Assembly (NCBI RefSeq): GCF_000350225.1
Contig: NW_005179112.1
Location: 92,251-156,250 of the forward strand
Direction of reading: 5' to 3'
Length of the DNA stretch: 64,000 bases
DNA from: Chondrus crispus
Lineage: Eukaryota > Rhodophyta > Florideophyceae > Gigartinales > Gigartinaceae
Positions 13,148-24,323 of this stretch are shown here, in pieces (within the stretch, counting starts at the first letter, position 1; every line of letters starts with the position of its first letter). The position numbers and the translations under genes were made by a program. The notes under the pieces were generated by a model, which was given only the letters and a program-made list of their open reading frames with translations, was not told the DNA's origin and searched no databases.

Positions 13148-14311
13148 GTTCTTAGAGCACCCCTACTGGTTTAGTTATATTTCGAGGTTAAATATGAGAA
13201 ATTTAGCGTTTGGAGATCGCGATTCTAGGCGCAACACTACCGGTTAGAGGGCAAATTCACACGTGTTGTGCAGTGATTGGCTCTTTCGGCAGCCGTGGTC
13301 ATCCAGTACGAGGGATGGTAGTGGTGGTGCTGTACGGATATACTGTGGGGGACGTCTCCGGTTCCTATCTCCTCAAGCCCCACATGACACCATCATGCCC
13401 TGGAGGAAGGGCAGGGAGGAGAGGAGGAGGAAAGGGAGAAGGGAAGGCGTCAGGAAGAATGCAGGAGGGTGGCAGTGGCGGGTAAATTCAGCTTGGGATG
13501 GGGGTGTTGGGGGTGTTCCCTGTGCACAGAAAACAGTGTGTTCCCTGTGCACAGAGAACATTGCTCGCGCCAAGTCAATAGAATTGGCGTGGGTTTTTGG
13601 TAATTTTTCCAAGTGGCACAATTCTACTCGCATCTCTATTTGCGCAAATGAGTAAATCTGTCTCCATCCGGTCGGCTGCTTGGAGATAGATTTACTCAAA
13701 ATGGTAAATGTTTTAGAGATACTCCACTAGAGTTGCTCGTGACCAAATCTATCTCCAAAAATCAAACTTTACTCATTTACTCAACCACTAGTGTCTAGGT
13801 GACAAATGGCCTCATATGAGGCCATTTGACCTCATATGAGGTCACTTTTCAACTTAATTTTTCTCGACTTGTGCTAGCTGAACAAAATGGAAAAAGATAC
13901 TCTCGCCAGCGCAGTTGACTTCTGCGCTGTGGAAGGGTGGAGCTTGGTGAGATCTGCACTTCCTTTCCAGGCTTTTTGAGAATACCTAAAGAAGAAGCTT
14001 TTTTAAAGAACATCAAAACGTTTTTTGTTGATATCTTCGAAACCAAAACGCCTGATTAAAATATCATCCGATTGTTGATACTATATTAGATTCTTAGTAT
14101 TTCTGTGTATTCATAACTGCTATCCCGATGTTTTGCAGGAAGCTATTGCCGAGGGAATATTGGTTAAAGAAATGGTGTCTAAACTGATTTTATAAAATTT
14201 CGATTTAATGTATACTTTTTTGCAAAAAAAACCCCGGCCTCATATGAGGCCAAGCCTGACCTCATATGAGGCAAATTGCCGGTCGTCTAGACACTAGGGG
14301 TGCTCTAAGAG
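13148..14311. mobile_element. Non-autonomous TIR element with 10-bp target duplication (MULE-like)
   Basis: The left end has TTCTTAGAGCACCCCTA and the right end its inverse, TAGGGGTGCTCTAAGAG. The same 10 bases, CTTAGAACGT, lie directly outside at 13138-13147 and 14312-14321, as expected for a target-site duplication. A 9-10 bp duplication is typical of Mutator-like elements. No transposase frame is present. Inside, self-complementary units with CCTCATATGAGG at their centre occur twice near 13809-13853 and twice near 14238-14271. A second inverted pair (CTAGTGTCTAG near 13788, CTAGACACTAG near 14286) suggests a nested or composite structure. Confidence 0.75.
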
Positions 14312-14321
14312 CTTAGAACGT

Positions 14322-15246
14322 TGAAAAGCTCCGTTCCTGACGAATTCTTATCTGTCACGATTCCCATGCACAGCTCACACACCTGTGACACGCACACAGG
14401 TATCATAGAGCGCAGTGGCCCAGCTAGCGACGCCATCCCCGGCGCCTCTTCCCTTCTAGTAGTGCGCCGACCCTCAGCCTCAGTAAACTCGGCCATCGTG
14501 CCCTTCACCACATTATCGATGATGATTTTAGGATGGAAATTTATCGTATAAGAAGTTATTTGTGACAAAGACGCTTAAGAATGGAACTAAGTCGACTGTT
14601 ATCTCCCCCATCCATTCACACGGCCCCGTTCCACTTCTACGCCATAGAGGTTCGATCTGATAATCAGGCGTGATTTGGCGCTGAGAAAGAATATGACGAT
14701 TCTGTTTACTGCATCAATAGTTTTTAGGAGAACCTTTGTAGTACATGTAGAAGAAGGACTCTCTTTGTTGATTTCGTCAGTTGTTTGCATGAGCCAGCAA
14801 GAAAAAACAAACAAATAGCCGCCCTTCAGATAAATAATGAAATGGTTCTTGACTAGCTCTAATGAATCGCATGAAAGATTGGGCACTTGATGAATGAACG
14901 GCGCTCATAGCGCAGCGGCCGTAGAAATCGTGTACACATGGCACCAAGGTTTTCTTGCTTGTCTAACCGGGCGGGAAGAAAGCTATTGTTCAAGGACAAC
15001 GCAATACAGATGTTGTGGGACAATGATTATGGTTTTGGCATTCACGATAGCATTGTTTCGGGCAGCGCGCAAATGTACAATCTAACACAGAACACAGCAC
15101 TACAGCCATCTTGGCAGTGCCCTATCCTTTTTAGATAGCATTCAATATTTTACTTCTAATGTCTACACGACTTAACCTGCAGAGTCGTTAAGTAAAGACG
15201 GCCACGAGGCAACTCAGTTCAAGGAACACCACTTGGTATAACCTTT
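14322..15246. other. Intergenic
   Basis: Short open frames only. One minus-strand frame ending at the element boundary (about 14568 to 14305) has acceptable composition, but no recognisable family and no ATG at its upstream limit. I do not call it a gene. Confidence 0.4.
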
Positions 15247-16824
15247 TCAACTTAACGGGGTTTTGAGGAAGACAGTCAGTCGGTGGAGCATCGCGAAGAT
15301 TCCACACACCGCCACCAAATCGACAACAGCCCCAGGGTTATCAACAAGATCAATCGTCTGCGTCATGATATCCGTTGAAACACTCCCAGCATGGCCAGCA
15401 CCATTCGCCACAAAGTAAAGAGCAGCGGAAAACGGATCTGTGCATTCTCTCCCAGATATCTTGTTTTCGTACAGTCTGTCAAATTGCTGCTCTACCGTTG
15501 TGGCTGTCTTGCTCCACATTTCGTCTTCTTTCCGCTCCCGTGTCGTCTTTCTTGGCCACTCCTCTCTCAATCTTTGCCCAGTGAAAATCGCGATCGCATC
15601 TTTCACAAAAGTGGTATTTTGCGCTTGTTTTCCAAACGCATAAAAGAAAGCCAGTTTCTCAAACTGGCTCCACGGCGTCATGCTGTCCCGTAAGAAGATG
15701 TGTCTACAACAAAAAGCGATTGCCCGCAATATATTTGGGTCGGTAACGTTCCTAGATAGCTCCAACTCACACCCCACGTTCTGTAATAGCCATTCGTGAA
15801 TCTCAGTGCTGGCATGCGGTATGCCCTTGAGTAGCATCTGCTCTTCTGATGCTGCTTCTATGAGTGCGGGAACCGTTTCGCACAAATTAATCACGTTTCG
15901 AACATGGTAACGCAGACGGCCCAAAATCCCAATTGAACTCTCACCAGAGATCAAGCTTGCCTCTAACTCTGCCTTTGAGCCGTCTCCCTCTTTGGAAACT
16001 ACATACGGAACTCCTGATGGTAGTGTATCTCTTGAAAGAACGGCTTCTGAAATTGGGGCGATGCTCTTCTCGAGTTCCATTCCTGCAATGTCGTTGCAAA
16101 AGTTAAGCCAGCCCATGAAAGACACCATGAGTGCTAGTTCATTTAATCCTTTTGACCCAAAGCGTTTCAGAAAGTCCTCCCTGGTCCGTGTTTTTGTTCT
16201 TGCAGGGATGCTACACGCCTCATGCACAATATTTCGGATTAGTTCATCACCATCTTTCGTAATATTTATTAAGTTTGCCAGACCTCCCGCCCGTATGCAT
16301 TGACTTGCAAATGAGCCTTTCAATATGTCACCTATAGCAGCACAGTGCGATGTACAGTATGGCGTGCCGTGGGTGCGGGATGCTTCGAAAAGGGCCATCC
16401 TTCTTTGTGCAGAGGAAATGGAGGAGAGGCCTACTTCACAGCTTGGAATGTTGAACCCTGAACGGATTAGGGCGGCACAAGGGTCGTGCAGCAACTCGGA
16501 AACACTCATTAACCGAAAGAAGTCGATGGGCGCTCTTCCGAGGAGGCGAGCCGATAAGGAGATAAGCGTGGAATAGCGCTTCTTGCATTCTTCTTCGCTA
16601 ATGAGATGTGAGGACAGTGCATGGACAAGGGACACCGGCATTATGATCCGTACGTATGGTTCGAGCTGGGAAAAGAGAGTTGGCTGCACGTAATTGACAA
16701 CAAAATGTTGTTGTAGCAAGAGAAAGCAGGGAACGAAACTGTCCCCGAGAAGTCGGCGAGATATCCTTTGTCAGGATTTGTGGTAGTGACGCTCAATTGC
16801 TTGCAAAAGGAGGTTGACGGCCAT
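15247..16824 (-). CDS. AhpD-like protein, with an in-frame TGA at codon 18
   Basis: A long open frame runs from 16770 to 15247. Upstream in the same frame are an ATG at 16824-16822, 16 sense codons (VNLLLQAIERHYHKS-like), and then TGA at 16773-16771. With that codon read through, the protein would be 525 aa. The segment GTPYCTSHCAAIGD, with a C-x2-H-C arrangement in a helical context, and a second helical half (LALMVSFMGWLNF) resemble the AhpD/carboxymuconolactone decarboxylase fold. That fold carries a reactive Cys pair and relays peroxide reduction or binds aromatic acids. This assignment is tentative. The first ATG after the TGA is at MPVSLVHAL, near 16641. The stop could be a real nonsense mutation (CGA to TGA), making this a young pseudogene, or the gene may start downstream. 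The alternating TA run at 16841-16858 could act as a TATA box. Confidence 0.55.
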
Positions 16825-16840
16825 GCTTTCGCAGCCTAGA

Positions 16841-16858
16841 ATATATGTATATATATAC
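16841..16858 (-). promoter_or_regulatory. Possible TATA element of the AhpD-like gene
   Basis: An alternating TA stretch lies 17-34 bases upstream of the ATG at 16824 on the minus strand. The distance is short for a TATA box plus leader, so this is only suggestive. Confidence 0.3.
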
Positions 16859-17167
16859 AGTCTTTGTGCAGTGGAGACTAGAAATGCCTTGCAAAATAAG
16901 GTCTGCACTGCATGAAAAGTCTTTGTTGAGGGCAATTTCCTTCTACCTGAGATTGAGGATATTCAAACGGTGGAATTGCAGTGTTTTTAACCTCATGTTC
17001 GGCAAAGGCAGTGAGGCTTTGGTCATCTACCACCCTGTGGATGGTGTTAATCCAAAGGGGTAGAAATCTTCAGTGCAATATGGGAAAGCGAATGCAAATT
17101 TGAAGACAACGCTTGTGCGTATCTCTGCAGACCCTCGTTCATTCCATGCATGTTCCGACAAGCTGTA

Positions 17168-17535
17168 AGAGGCCGCTTCATGAGAATTCTGTTTTCTGGG
17201 GGTCATTTGCACCGTGCCGATGGTGTTTTCCACCGTGACAAATTGGCCACGGTAGAAATAACTGGTCCTCAAAGTCACGGCTAGCAGTAATATTTTCGAA
17301 GATTTGAAGATTGGGAACAGCAATGCGCAACATTTCGATATGACAGAAACTACTGCCGACAGCGACGACACATGTACAACGAAATTTAAAACGTGAAAAT
17401 AGGGTTTTGATGCTAAACGTCCGGAAAATCTTACCAACAGCCGTTTTCACCGTGGTCGAGATCGTCACGGTGAAAACCGCATTTTGACCACCGTAAAAAG
17501 GACCCGAAAATATGAATTCTCATGAAGCGGCCTCT
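17168..17535. mobile_element. 368-bp MITE with 22-bp inverted ends and GTA duplication
   Basis: The left end starts AGAGGCCGCTTCATGAGAAT and the right end is its exact inverse over 22 bases, with weaker similarity continuing inward. GTA flanks both sides (17165-17167 and 17536-17538). It has no coding capacity. A subterminal hairpin built on GTTTTCACCGTG / CACGGTGAAAAC lies near the right end, and CCGTG motifs repeat inside. The 3-bp duplication fits PIF/Harbinger-mobilised elements, whose transposases occur elsewhere in this window, but the TIR does not match the autonomous copy at 36429-39215. Confidence 0.85.
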
Positions 17536-17538
17536 GTA

Positions 17539-19354
17539 AATTAATTTCTTTACCTGCAGTTCACTGAGGAAGGATTATAATTTAGGGGCATTATCGCCAT
17601 CTCGTCATGATGAAGGACGTATACCATCCCCATATAAGAAGTCTCTCTCCCACCTGGAGGCTTGAAGAATCTTGCGTTTTTGATGTATGTAGCCATGGAA
17701 GAGGAACTCTTCCAGTCCACTAGAAGCGTATCACTCCGTCACTGCCCCAGAAAGCATCAGACGAAGTGCAGGGCCACATACAGTACTGAACGGGATGTCC
17801 TATTTACACCAATAGAATTGCTAGAAGGAGGACTTGACTCATGCCCAGGTATATGGCGGTGTAGCACTCAAGTCGCAGTCATACTGACTAGCGGGAGATT
17901 TGACTTTGTTACAAAATCCTTTATATTGCATTCACGTCACGCCTCACATCACCCTTGGATGCTGCAGGATGATCATTTTGGATGCTAGCGGTGGATGTTA
18001 GCTCATGCGACGAAAACAGCGGTGAAGGGGGGAAGGATAACGTGACCATCCTGTTCAGCCAGAAAATGACACTGTATTTTACGGATGCGATGTTGAATTG
18101 CTGCCAAGCGAAGAAGAATTTGGGTGAAGCACATGCTGATCTTTCATCCAACTGCTCCTCAGGAGCCCCTGAGAGGGTTGGATGCTGAGGAGGGCAGCCC
18201 ATGTGTGCCTTTCGTTGCTGTACCTCTTTTTCAGTACTTTCCATGGCAGCGTTTTATTGGCTGAGTGAGAGTGCTATGGTGCTGTACTGTGCAAAGGCTG
18301 GCGCTGCCGCACGGTCTCCATCAGCCATAGAAATTCGTCAGAAACGGTAACGTAACTCGAGGCCCATTACACTAATCTCACACAGTCGGCGCGTCATGTG
18401 CAAGAGTAATTGTTGGTTCCATCCCTGCGAAGGGAACAGCAGCCCTTTTACTGGAATTTGTGGAGAGGGTCATCGAGCGGAGCAGGGACTAGATGATATG
18501 CCGTTATGAGCATATTGTACTGTCTATGGGATTGCCATATAGCAAGAATGGCGGGATAGATGGCGGAACAGATTAAAGCAAGAGGATCGTGAGAGCAATG
18601 CATTGGGTACCCATTTCGCCACCAGGATGGGTTTCCACATGCTGAAACTACCAATATTCTTGGAGATTAACCTGCGACTTCCATAAAAAAATCCCCACTG
18701 GAGTCCGGTAGGCTGGGACATGCAGCTGCATTGACGGTATTACAGTCATCTTTCCGTTTGAGCGACAGGAGGGTTGAATCTGTTTTGATGCACTTTAGTA
18801 AAACTCAGCCTTGATGTAAATTGTGCCGGCTGTAATATTTTATACTGTATGGAGGTGCAGCATCTGAAACACGAGGTCACTATTCTAGTAGGGGCCTGCA
18901 TTATTAGCCCTTGGATGCACGCACTACAGTATAAAGTTGGAGGCAGTGCTCTAAATGGGTGGGTGTATTGGCACAACACGAGGCTGCACTATTGAAAGTA
19001 TAGCCCTCTGGCCCAAACGCGGGCCTGTCGCGACAGAGGCAGTTTTCCTTTTTGTTTTGAGATAATGTTGCGTTTAGGGGGGCGCTCAGGTGCATTTTGG
19101 TGGCAACAGACGGGTGAACATTTTGTCAAAAACTCTGGACTGCGATCGCTGGCTATCTCGATGGGGTTTCGACTGCCGCGACAACCCCAAAAAATAAAAT
19201 ATTGAGTAGCAGAAAGTAATTGAGGCGAGGTAACATTAGTTCCAAGTCAATAAACATATGCGTATTGCTCAAAGAGTTGCAGCTGATGGAGGACCTCATA
19301 GAGCTCAAACACACTGAGTACAATACTCTACAGCTTCATGCTTCTTCATGATAA
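17539..19354. other. Intergenic
   Basis: Several short frames (for example near 17662 and 18982) lack family features and codon regularity. I see no gene, repeat or element end. Confidence 0.5.
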
Positions 19355-19864
19355 ACACGTGTAGTTGTCGCTCAATCCCCATTTACGACCTATCGTCTCA
19401 GGGATTGCGAACTTCGCATCGATGTTCGCGCTTTAAAGCGACGGATCCCCATCAACGGCTCCCGAAACGCGTTGAATGCCGTCGGCTTCTTCGAATTCAT
19501 TTACCATCCACTGCGCACTACTACACATGTGTATTCCTATTGTAAAGACATACTGCAAATTGTTGGTGAGCGGCGGGAGTCCGACCAGATCAGGCTGAGG
19601 CACATTACAATTACCTTCGACGATTTACTGATTGCTGGAGGGGAGCAGTTGAGAAAACGAAATAACCGCTCGAAGGGCTGTGGGAAGTTGCGTGAAGAAG
19701 CCCCTGAGGACGTTGCAGTTGATGCAGACGAGTGTACTGATGGTACGGAGCAGCATGAACTGGGTGCTTTGACGGCAAGCAGGTCTTGTTCACAAGGCTC
19801 GGACTACGAAAGCGATAGCCAACACAATATGAGTCCAAGTGGGTGGTGCTGCGTAATCATGTAA
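19355..19864 (+). CDS. Unassigned protein ending in a CCVIM prenylation box (3' part)
   Basis: The frame opens after a stop at 19352 and has no early ATG, so this looks like a 3' exon or a gene with an unrecognised start. It encodes about 170 residues. An N-terminal ordered part (RLRDCELRIDVRALKRR, GFFEFIYHPLRTTTHVYSY) is followed by a basic stretch and an acidic, serine-rich tail. The last five residues are CCVIM. This is a C-terminal CaaX box with a second cysteine, as in farnesylated and palmitoylated proteins such as the SNARE Ykt6 (CCAIM). The rest does not look like Ykt6. I infer a membrane-attached protein of unknown role. Confidence 0.4.
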   Translation, partial: TRVVVAQSPFTTYRLRDCELRIDVRALKRRIPINGSRNALNAVGFFEFIYHPLRTTTHVYSYCKDILQIVGERRESDQIRLRHITITFDDLLIAGGEQLRKRNNRSKGCGKLREEAPEDVAVDADECTDGTEQHELGALTASRSCSQGSDYESDSQHNMSPSGWCCVIM

Positions 19865-20491
19865 TCATTAAGCATAAACATTCAATCTGGTGATCAGCTA
19901 CTAAAAGGCACGAAGAATTTTCAAAATTTTAATTGAAAGTGTTTGCACTGTTTCTTTTACGTCATGCTACCTAGCATACACGTCTTGCGTAGAGTCCGAG
20001 TGACCCTTTCGAAAACAATGCTTGTAGTCAAGCATTTTTAAACTGTCCGATTTTTTAAAATGCACTTGGTTTCGAGGATATCGAAGAACAAAACTTCCGG
20101 AGTCAAAACCAGTTTCTTTTCCGCCAAATATTGAAAGGCACTTACGAACTTGCTCGATTCGCATTGAGTCTTGGCCTGCTAAGCTTCTCAACCCGTTTGT
20201 TTCCCTAGAACTATCTGGACGCACCAGCTTCAATTCTGGCTTTGAGTTCGGTTTCGTACATAAGTAGTCCAAAATCGACTATTTGACCTTACATGCGGGC
20301 AAAGGAGATATATAGAGCTGTTTTTACTACTGACAGGAGCAACAAGCATTTTTCTGGCCCTGGATACCTAGCAAAGGTCCGAGCTGCCATAAACTATGTT
20401 TTACGGTAACATTCCAGTTTGTTATAAGCGCGAAGATCTCTTTCCTCCACCCCTATTCAACTTGCAAAGCATTCCATTTGTCGCAACTCTA
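19865..20491. other. Intergenic
   Basis: No gene seen. A minus-strand frame near 19967-20272 is short and without features. Confidence 0.5.
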
Positions 20492-21589
20492 CTAGTCGAA
20501 GACATCAGTATCGCTGATGGTTGCACCCACTAGTTCCGTCAATGTATCGTCGACGGGGGCTCCTGAGTCGCAACGGTCTTCTGTTTCAGTCATCATCGGA
20601 ATGTTCCAGAGAATGGCCTCCATAGCAAGAAGAAGGGCAAGTAAGCTGGGATTAATTGTAAGGTGAGGAGTTTTAACGGATCCTTCGATGAAACGCCCCC
20701 GCATGAAGCATGGAGCATACTGATTCGTAAGCATCACTCCGAGTAAAATTCTTGTCATTACTCGAGGATGCAGTCCCTGGGCTTCCGCAAGTATCACTTC
20801 CCTCAGGGCTGTAAGATTGGGCTCAGCGTCTTTTCTAAGATGTAGCACGATGCGACGTGGTGGAGACTTCAACATGACCCAGGTTGTGTTGTAAAACGTC
20901 CTGATGCCAGCGACATGAGAACAACTTTCATCTACATCTTCGCATGCGTCTCTTAGGCTTTTCAGATCAAGTGCAAGGGCATCCTTCGGTCCGGCAAAGT
21001 TGTCTTCGTCGCGGTCGATGCGGCCAAACTTTATCTTTTTGGTTTCAGGTAGGCATGCACTTTGGTTTCCATCGATTGCACGAACAAACTGAGCGTATGA
21101 ATGCATTGCAGGTTCGTTTTCTGGAGCTACGAAGAGGCCACAATTAAGAGCTTCGTCGATCATGAACTGACGTTCTTGCTTCCTTGAGGATCCACTCAAA
21201 CATTTAAGACCCTTCCGAAAGCCAGCACTGCGGTAGAGGACTGTATCGTTGAAAGGGGCGAGCCGTGCGGTGTCAGCTATTCCACATTGAAGGATAACAA
21301 TTCTGACGATTAGAGAGGCAAAAGCGAAGCAGTGCAGTTTGTTTGCACAGATGAGACGAAACTTTCTGAAGAATGAGCAGAAAGAATTTGCTGTTTTCAC
21401 GGCGCGCCAGAGGCGAGCGACAAGAATAGTCTCAGTGCGGTTCGCGTGATACATGACTGGAACTAGTCGGAAAGCGACGCAGACGATGATAGTTTTGAGA
21501 ATAGCCGGGAAAGGGGTCCGGAAGTGTAGAAGACCAACCGAAAGAAAGAACCATGGTGTCGTGTAGATACGGAGCTGATGCAAACTCAT
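20492..21589 (-). CDS. Hypothetical membrane protein, 365 aa
   Basis: A long frame starts with ATG at 21589. Two hydrophobic stretches occur in the first 45 residues (WFFLSVGLL, then ILKTIIVCVAFRLVPV) and another near residues 88-103 (FAFASLIVRIVIL). The remainder is mixed, with a hydrophobic helix near the end (LLALLLAMEAILW) and an acidic C-terminus. I do not recognise a family. The frame stays open about 20 codons upstream of the ATG, so a 5' exon or earlier start is possible. It is not next to any element end. Confidence 0.5.
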   Translation of the reverse strand: MSLHQLRIYTTPWFFLSVGLLHFRTPFPAILKTIIVCVAFRLVPVMYHANRTETILVARLWRAVKTANSFCSFFRKFRLICANKLHCFAFASLIVRIVILQCGIADTARLAPFNDTVLYRSAGFRKGLKCLSGSSRKQERQFMIDEALNCGLFVAPENEPAMHSYAQFVRAIDGNQSACLPETKKIKFGRIDRDEDNFAGPKDALALDLKSLRDACEDVDESCSHVAGIRTFYNTTWVMLKSPPRRIVLHLRKDAEPNLTALREVILAEAQGLHPRVMTRILLGVMLTNQYAPCFMRGRFIEGSVKTPHLTINPSLLALLLAMEAILWNIPMMTETEDRCDSGAPVDDTLTELVGATISDTDVFD

Positions 21590-23061
21590 GAGAAATGAAC
21601 GCGGATACAGGGTTGGAGACAGAGCGCCTGATTTGTTCCATTGAGGGAGGATGAAGCATCAGTTGTTTCCGGGACGAGGGGAATATCAACATTTATAATA
21701 CGTGCTTAAGTGCCGTAGAGAGAGAGATAACATGCCTGTCCTACGAACGGAAGGAGATAACATTGCCGACATTGCTGGTATCGTCTGCGAACGCCAATGG
21801 CACACCTTAGGCACAAGACATGAAGTCCTTGCTACATTCTTATTGACGCCGTTTTTTTCGGACAGGAACGGAGGATTTTCAGAGCCTTTGTTACATCTTG
21901 CAGGCACCGTGGGACCTGGATCCAACGAATTCTACATAGAGGGTTGCCAATGGGAATGGGGTTTTGCATCAAGACAGGGAATCCATTTGTAGGGGTAGTA
22001 TCCTTTGAATATATTCGGAAGGCATGTCAGGGAAAAACACTATGTTTGAGATGAGTGTTGGTGGAAGTGAACTGTGTCAAAGAATGTTTGTATTGGCATC
22101 ATTGCTGTGTGAGTTCCGGCCTCTAGAAGAATGCCTTAGGATAGTACAGTAGAAAGTTCGCTCCGCACCACAAAACAATTGCTTTGAGTGTTAGGAACAG
22201 TAGGGAGGCAATACGTTTCGGAGATTAGCGGAGGGGCCGCTCAGCTTAGACAGTCAGATTTTGGGCTATAGAACTGACTGTTTTCTGAGCAACCCCTCCT
22301 CTCTACAAGTAGTTCTCACCGTGCCGAGCGTACTTTGCTCTTTTCAAGAAAAGTGCACTGCTGGCAAGTCAGGTGAAAATAATATCGTTCCTGGAAGAAG
22401 GATTGGATCTTCTTCTTCGATTGCCCCCTGTATGAACTGTGCTTGAGATGCACTCAAGTAGAGTAGTCTCTCGATGCAAGGCACCGGTGATACGTATAAG
22501 AACCCTCACGATAAACAGAACCAAAACAGACACACGGGCATGGGGAGTGTCACTAATAGAAAAATTAAGTTGGAAACTTTGTTCCTTAGTCTATTTAAGG
22601 AAGCTCTAAAAGTTGGTGTCGGCATATTAAACCCTTCCTAGTCAATCCTATCAACAAATCCAAAGCCGTAATTGGATGTCATTGTACCACAAGGTCTTGA
22701 GACAGCCAATAATTGCCATAACTGTATTGCTTACATGTGACAACCATTCAATACAGGAGCCTGGCGAGAAGCCAAAGATGGTCGACCAAGTGGTTTCTCC
22801 TATCGAGAGATTATTGCATGCTGGGGCAGTACCGTTGGTACCGCCATTGAAGCGTCACAAACGGGAAGGAAAGAAGTTGCAGTTGTATGTGTGCAAGCGC
22901 TTGCACACTGACGTCATCAAGGAAGTGAGAGGTGGAAATCACCCTTGTTGTGCTGTTCTACAGTGCCTTGTTCAATGCCAGCACCTCACGTGACAAGTGG
23001 CACCAATGAGGGTCGGCTGCCGCATGCGATGGCCTTTGTGATTACTGTACAGGGGACCCTA
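21590..23061. other. Intergenic
   Basis: No supported gene. One plus frame near 22676-22993 (about 105 codons, no strong start) has a basic cysteine-containing tail, but nothing links it to a family. Confidence 0.45.
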
Positions 23062-24211
23062 CGCATTAGTGCCGCCCCGTGTGAGACCCCAAAAACGGCA
23101 CTATTGGGAGGGTGGCATTAGTAAGTGACGCCGTCACATCCATTTACAGGCACTCGGAAATTAACATCTGCCTGATCGGCGTTGGTTTTCTATCATGTTT
23201 TGCAGTGAGAAACGCGCGCTTTGCTGACCTTAGATGCGATAAAGCGTCTGAAACTTGGCACTCAGATGCCAGAAGTTCCAGATCTCCAAACAATTCCGCG
23301 ATTTCCAGCACAGAGGGTATAGCGCTTCTTCCTATCGTATCCCCAGCGCTCTCATCTTCATCACTTGATTGTGTTTCAGGTGGATTCCGCACCGCACGCA
23401 CTGCGTCGAGGTAGCAGCTTGAAAAACAGGCCTGTTTCGTCGACATTGTAGATGTTCTCTGGGTCGAAATTGCGCAAACGTGATCGCAGGATGTTGATGT
23501 CTTTTGCGACTTCCTGCACTTGTACTTGCCCTCCCTCCCCGTGCAGGGCTACAGAACGAAGAGCATGTCGCTTGACAAATTTCTCTACCCATCCACGAGA
23601 TGCTGTGAACTTGTCAAGCGTGGTGCGATCTTTACCTGTTGACAGGTAGGTGACATCACCTGAGACTTGAGCATTTGTTCCTTAAGCATGAGGGCCCGCG
23701 TTTGTAGGACAGTTTGTGTTACTGGCATTTTTGCTGATCTGGCATAGTTGAGAAATTCAAGGAGCTTCAGTTCGAGATGGGGGACCATAATGGACTGGCG
23801 GGTCTTCGCTTGAAGTGACTGGGGCTTCTGGTTGGCTACGCGGAGCAATGCGGGAGCAGTTGCCTTGATGATTCGTACGGTCCGCTCGGCAATGCCGAAC
23901 TGTCGCATAACGGCTGTGGTACGGTATCCATTGTCGAGCAGATCTGCGATTTCGTGCTTCTGCGATATGGTCAGACGCTTGCGAGTCGCTTTCGTCTTTT
24001 CTGGAACCGGAGCCATAACGACTACAAGCTAAAGTCGGTGGACGGTGTGCAATAGCTTGAGGAGGATCGGGCTAAAAAGGGCTTTTTGTGTTTGACACGG
24101 ACGGGAGACAGCCTAACAGCTGGACCCGTATAACACATGGCACTTTTCGTGTTCATGCGTCCGGGGGTGCACTAATGGGAGGGTGGCAATAATAAAAACG
24201 GCACTAATGCG
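23062..24211 (-). mobile_element. Deleted pogo/Tigger-type DNA transposon
   Basis: The ends carry CGCATTAGTGCCG at 23062 and its inverse CGGCACTAATGCG ending at 24211. Subterminal copies of GGGAGGGTGGCA occur in the same orientation on both sides. Between them lies a minus-strand transposase remnant with a CENP-B/pogo-type DNA-binding domain. The expected TA duplication is not clear. The right end lies only 113 bases upstream of the bZIP start codon at 24324, so this insertion probably altered that gene's promoter. Confidence 0.75.
23144..24016 (-). pseudogene. pogo/Tigger transposase remnant
   Basis: From 24016 on the minus strand, the first about 130 codons form a helix-turn-helix domain (KRLTISQKHEIADLLDNGY, then RTVRIIKA). 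Next comes a CENP-B-like second domain (LELKLLEFLNYARSAKMPVT). The frame then shifts near 23650. Downstream, the next frame reads ASRGWVEKFVKRHALRSVAL and NVDETGLFFKLLP, which carries the first catalytic aspartate. After this the core with the second and third acidic residues is missing. The sequence jumps to a C-terminal helical tail (ALSHLRSAKRAFL). It is therefore an internally deleted copy that cannot move by itself. Confidence 0.8.
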
Positions 24212-24323
24212 AGTCCCCCCCCTGTATGCCGAATCAAATCAGGTGCGTAATACTGTGCGGAAAGAGCTTGTCTCAGTACTGAAGGATGCACCTTCCGCCT
24301 GGCACGTACCAACGTTGTCCACT

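Noticed and set aside
14305-14568. Host ORF interrupted by the 13148-14311 element
   Set aside because: The frame could be continued across the empty site, but the continuation has poor protein character and there is no proper start codon.
16771-16773. TGA read as selenocysteine or a changed genetic code
   Set aside because: TGA is the terminal stop of both 150-aa gene copies. No SECIS-like context was recognised, and the residue fits Arg. A nonsense change or a different start is simpler.
17662-17988. 108-codon plus-strand ORF
   Set aside because: No family features and irregular composition. ORFs this long arise by chance in a window of this size.
19355-19864. Ykt6 SNARE
   Set aside because: Only the CC-x-IM tail agrees; there is no longin domain or SNARE helix pattern in the visible part.
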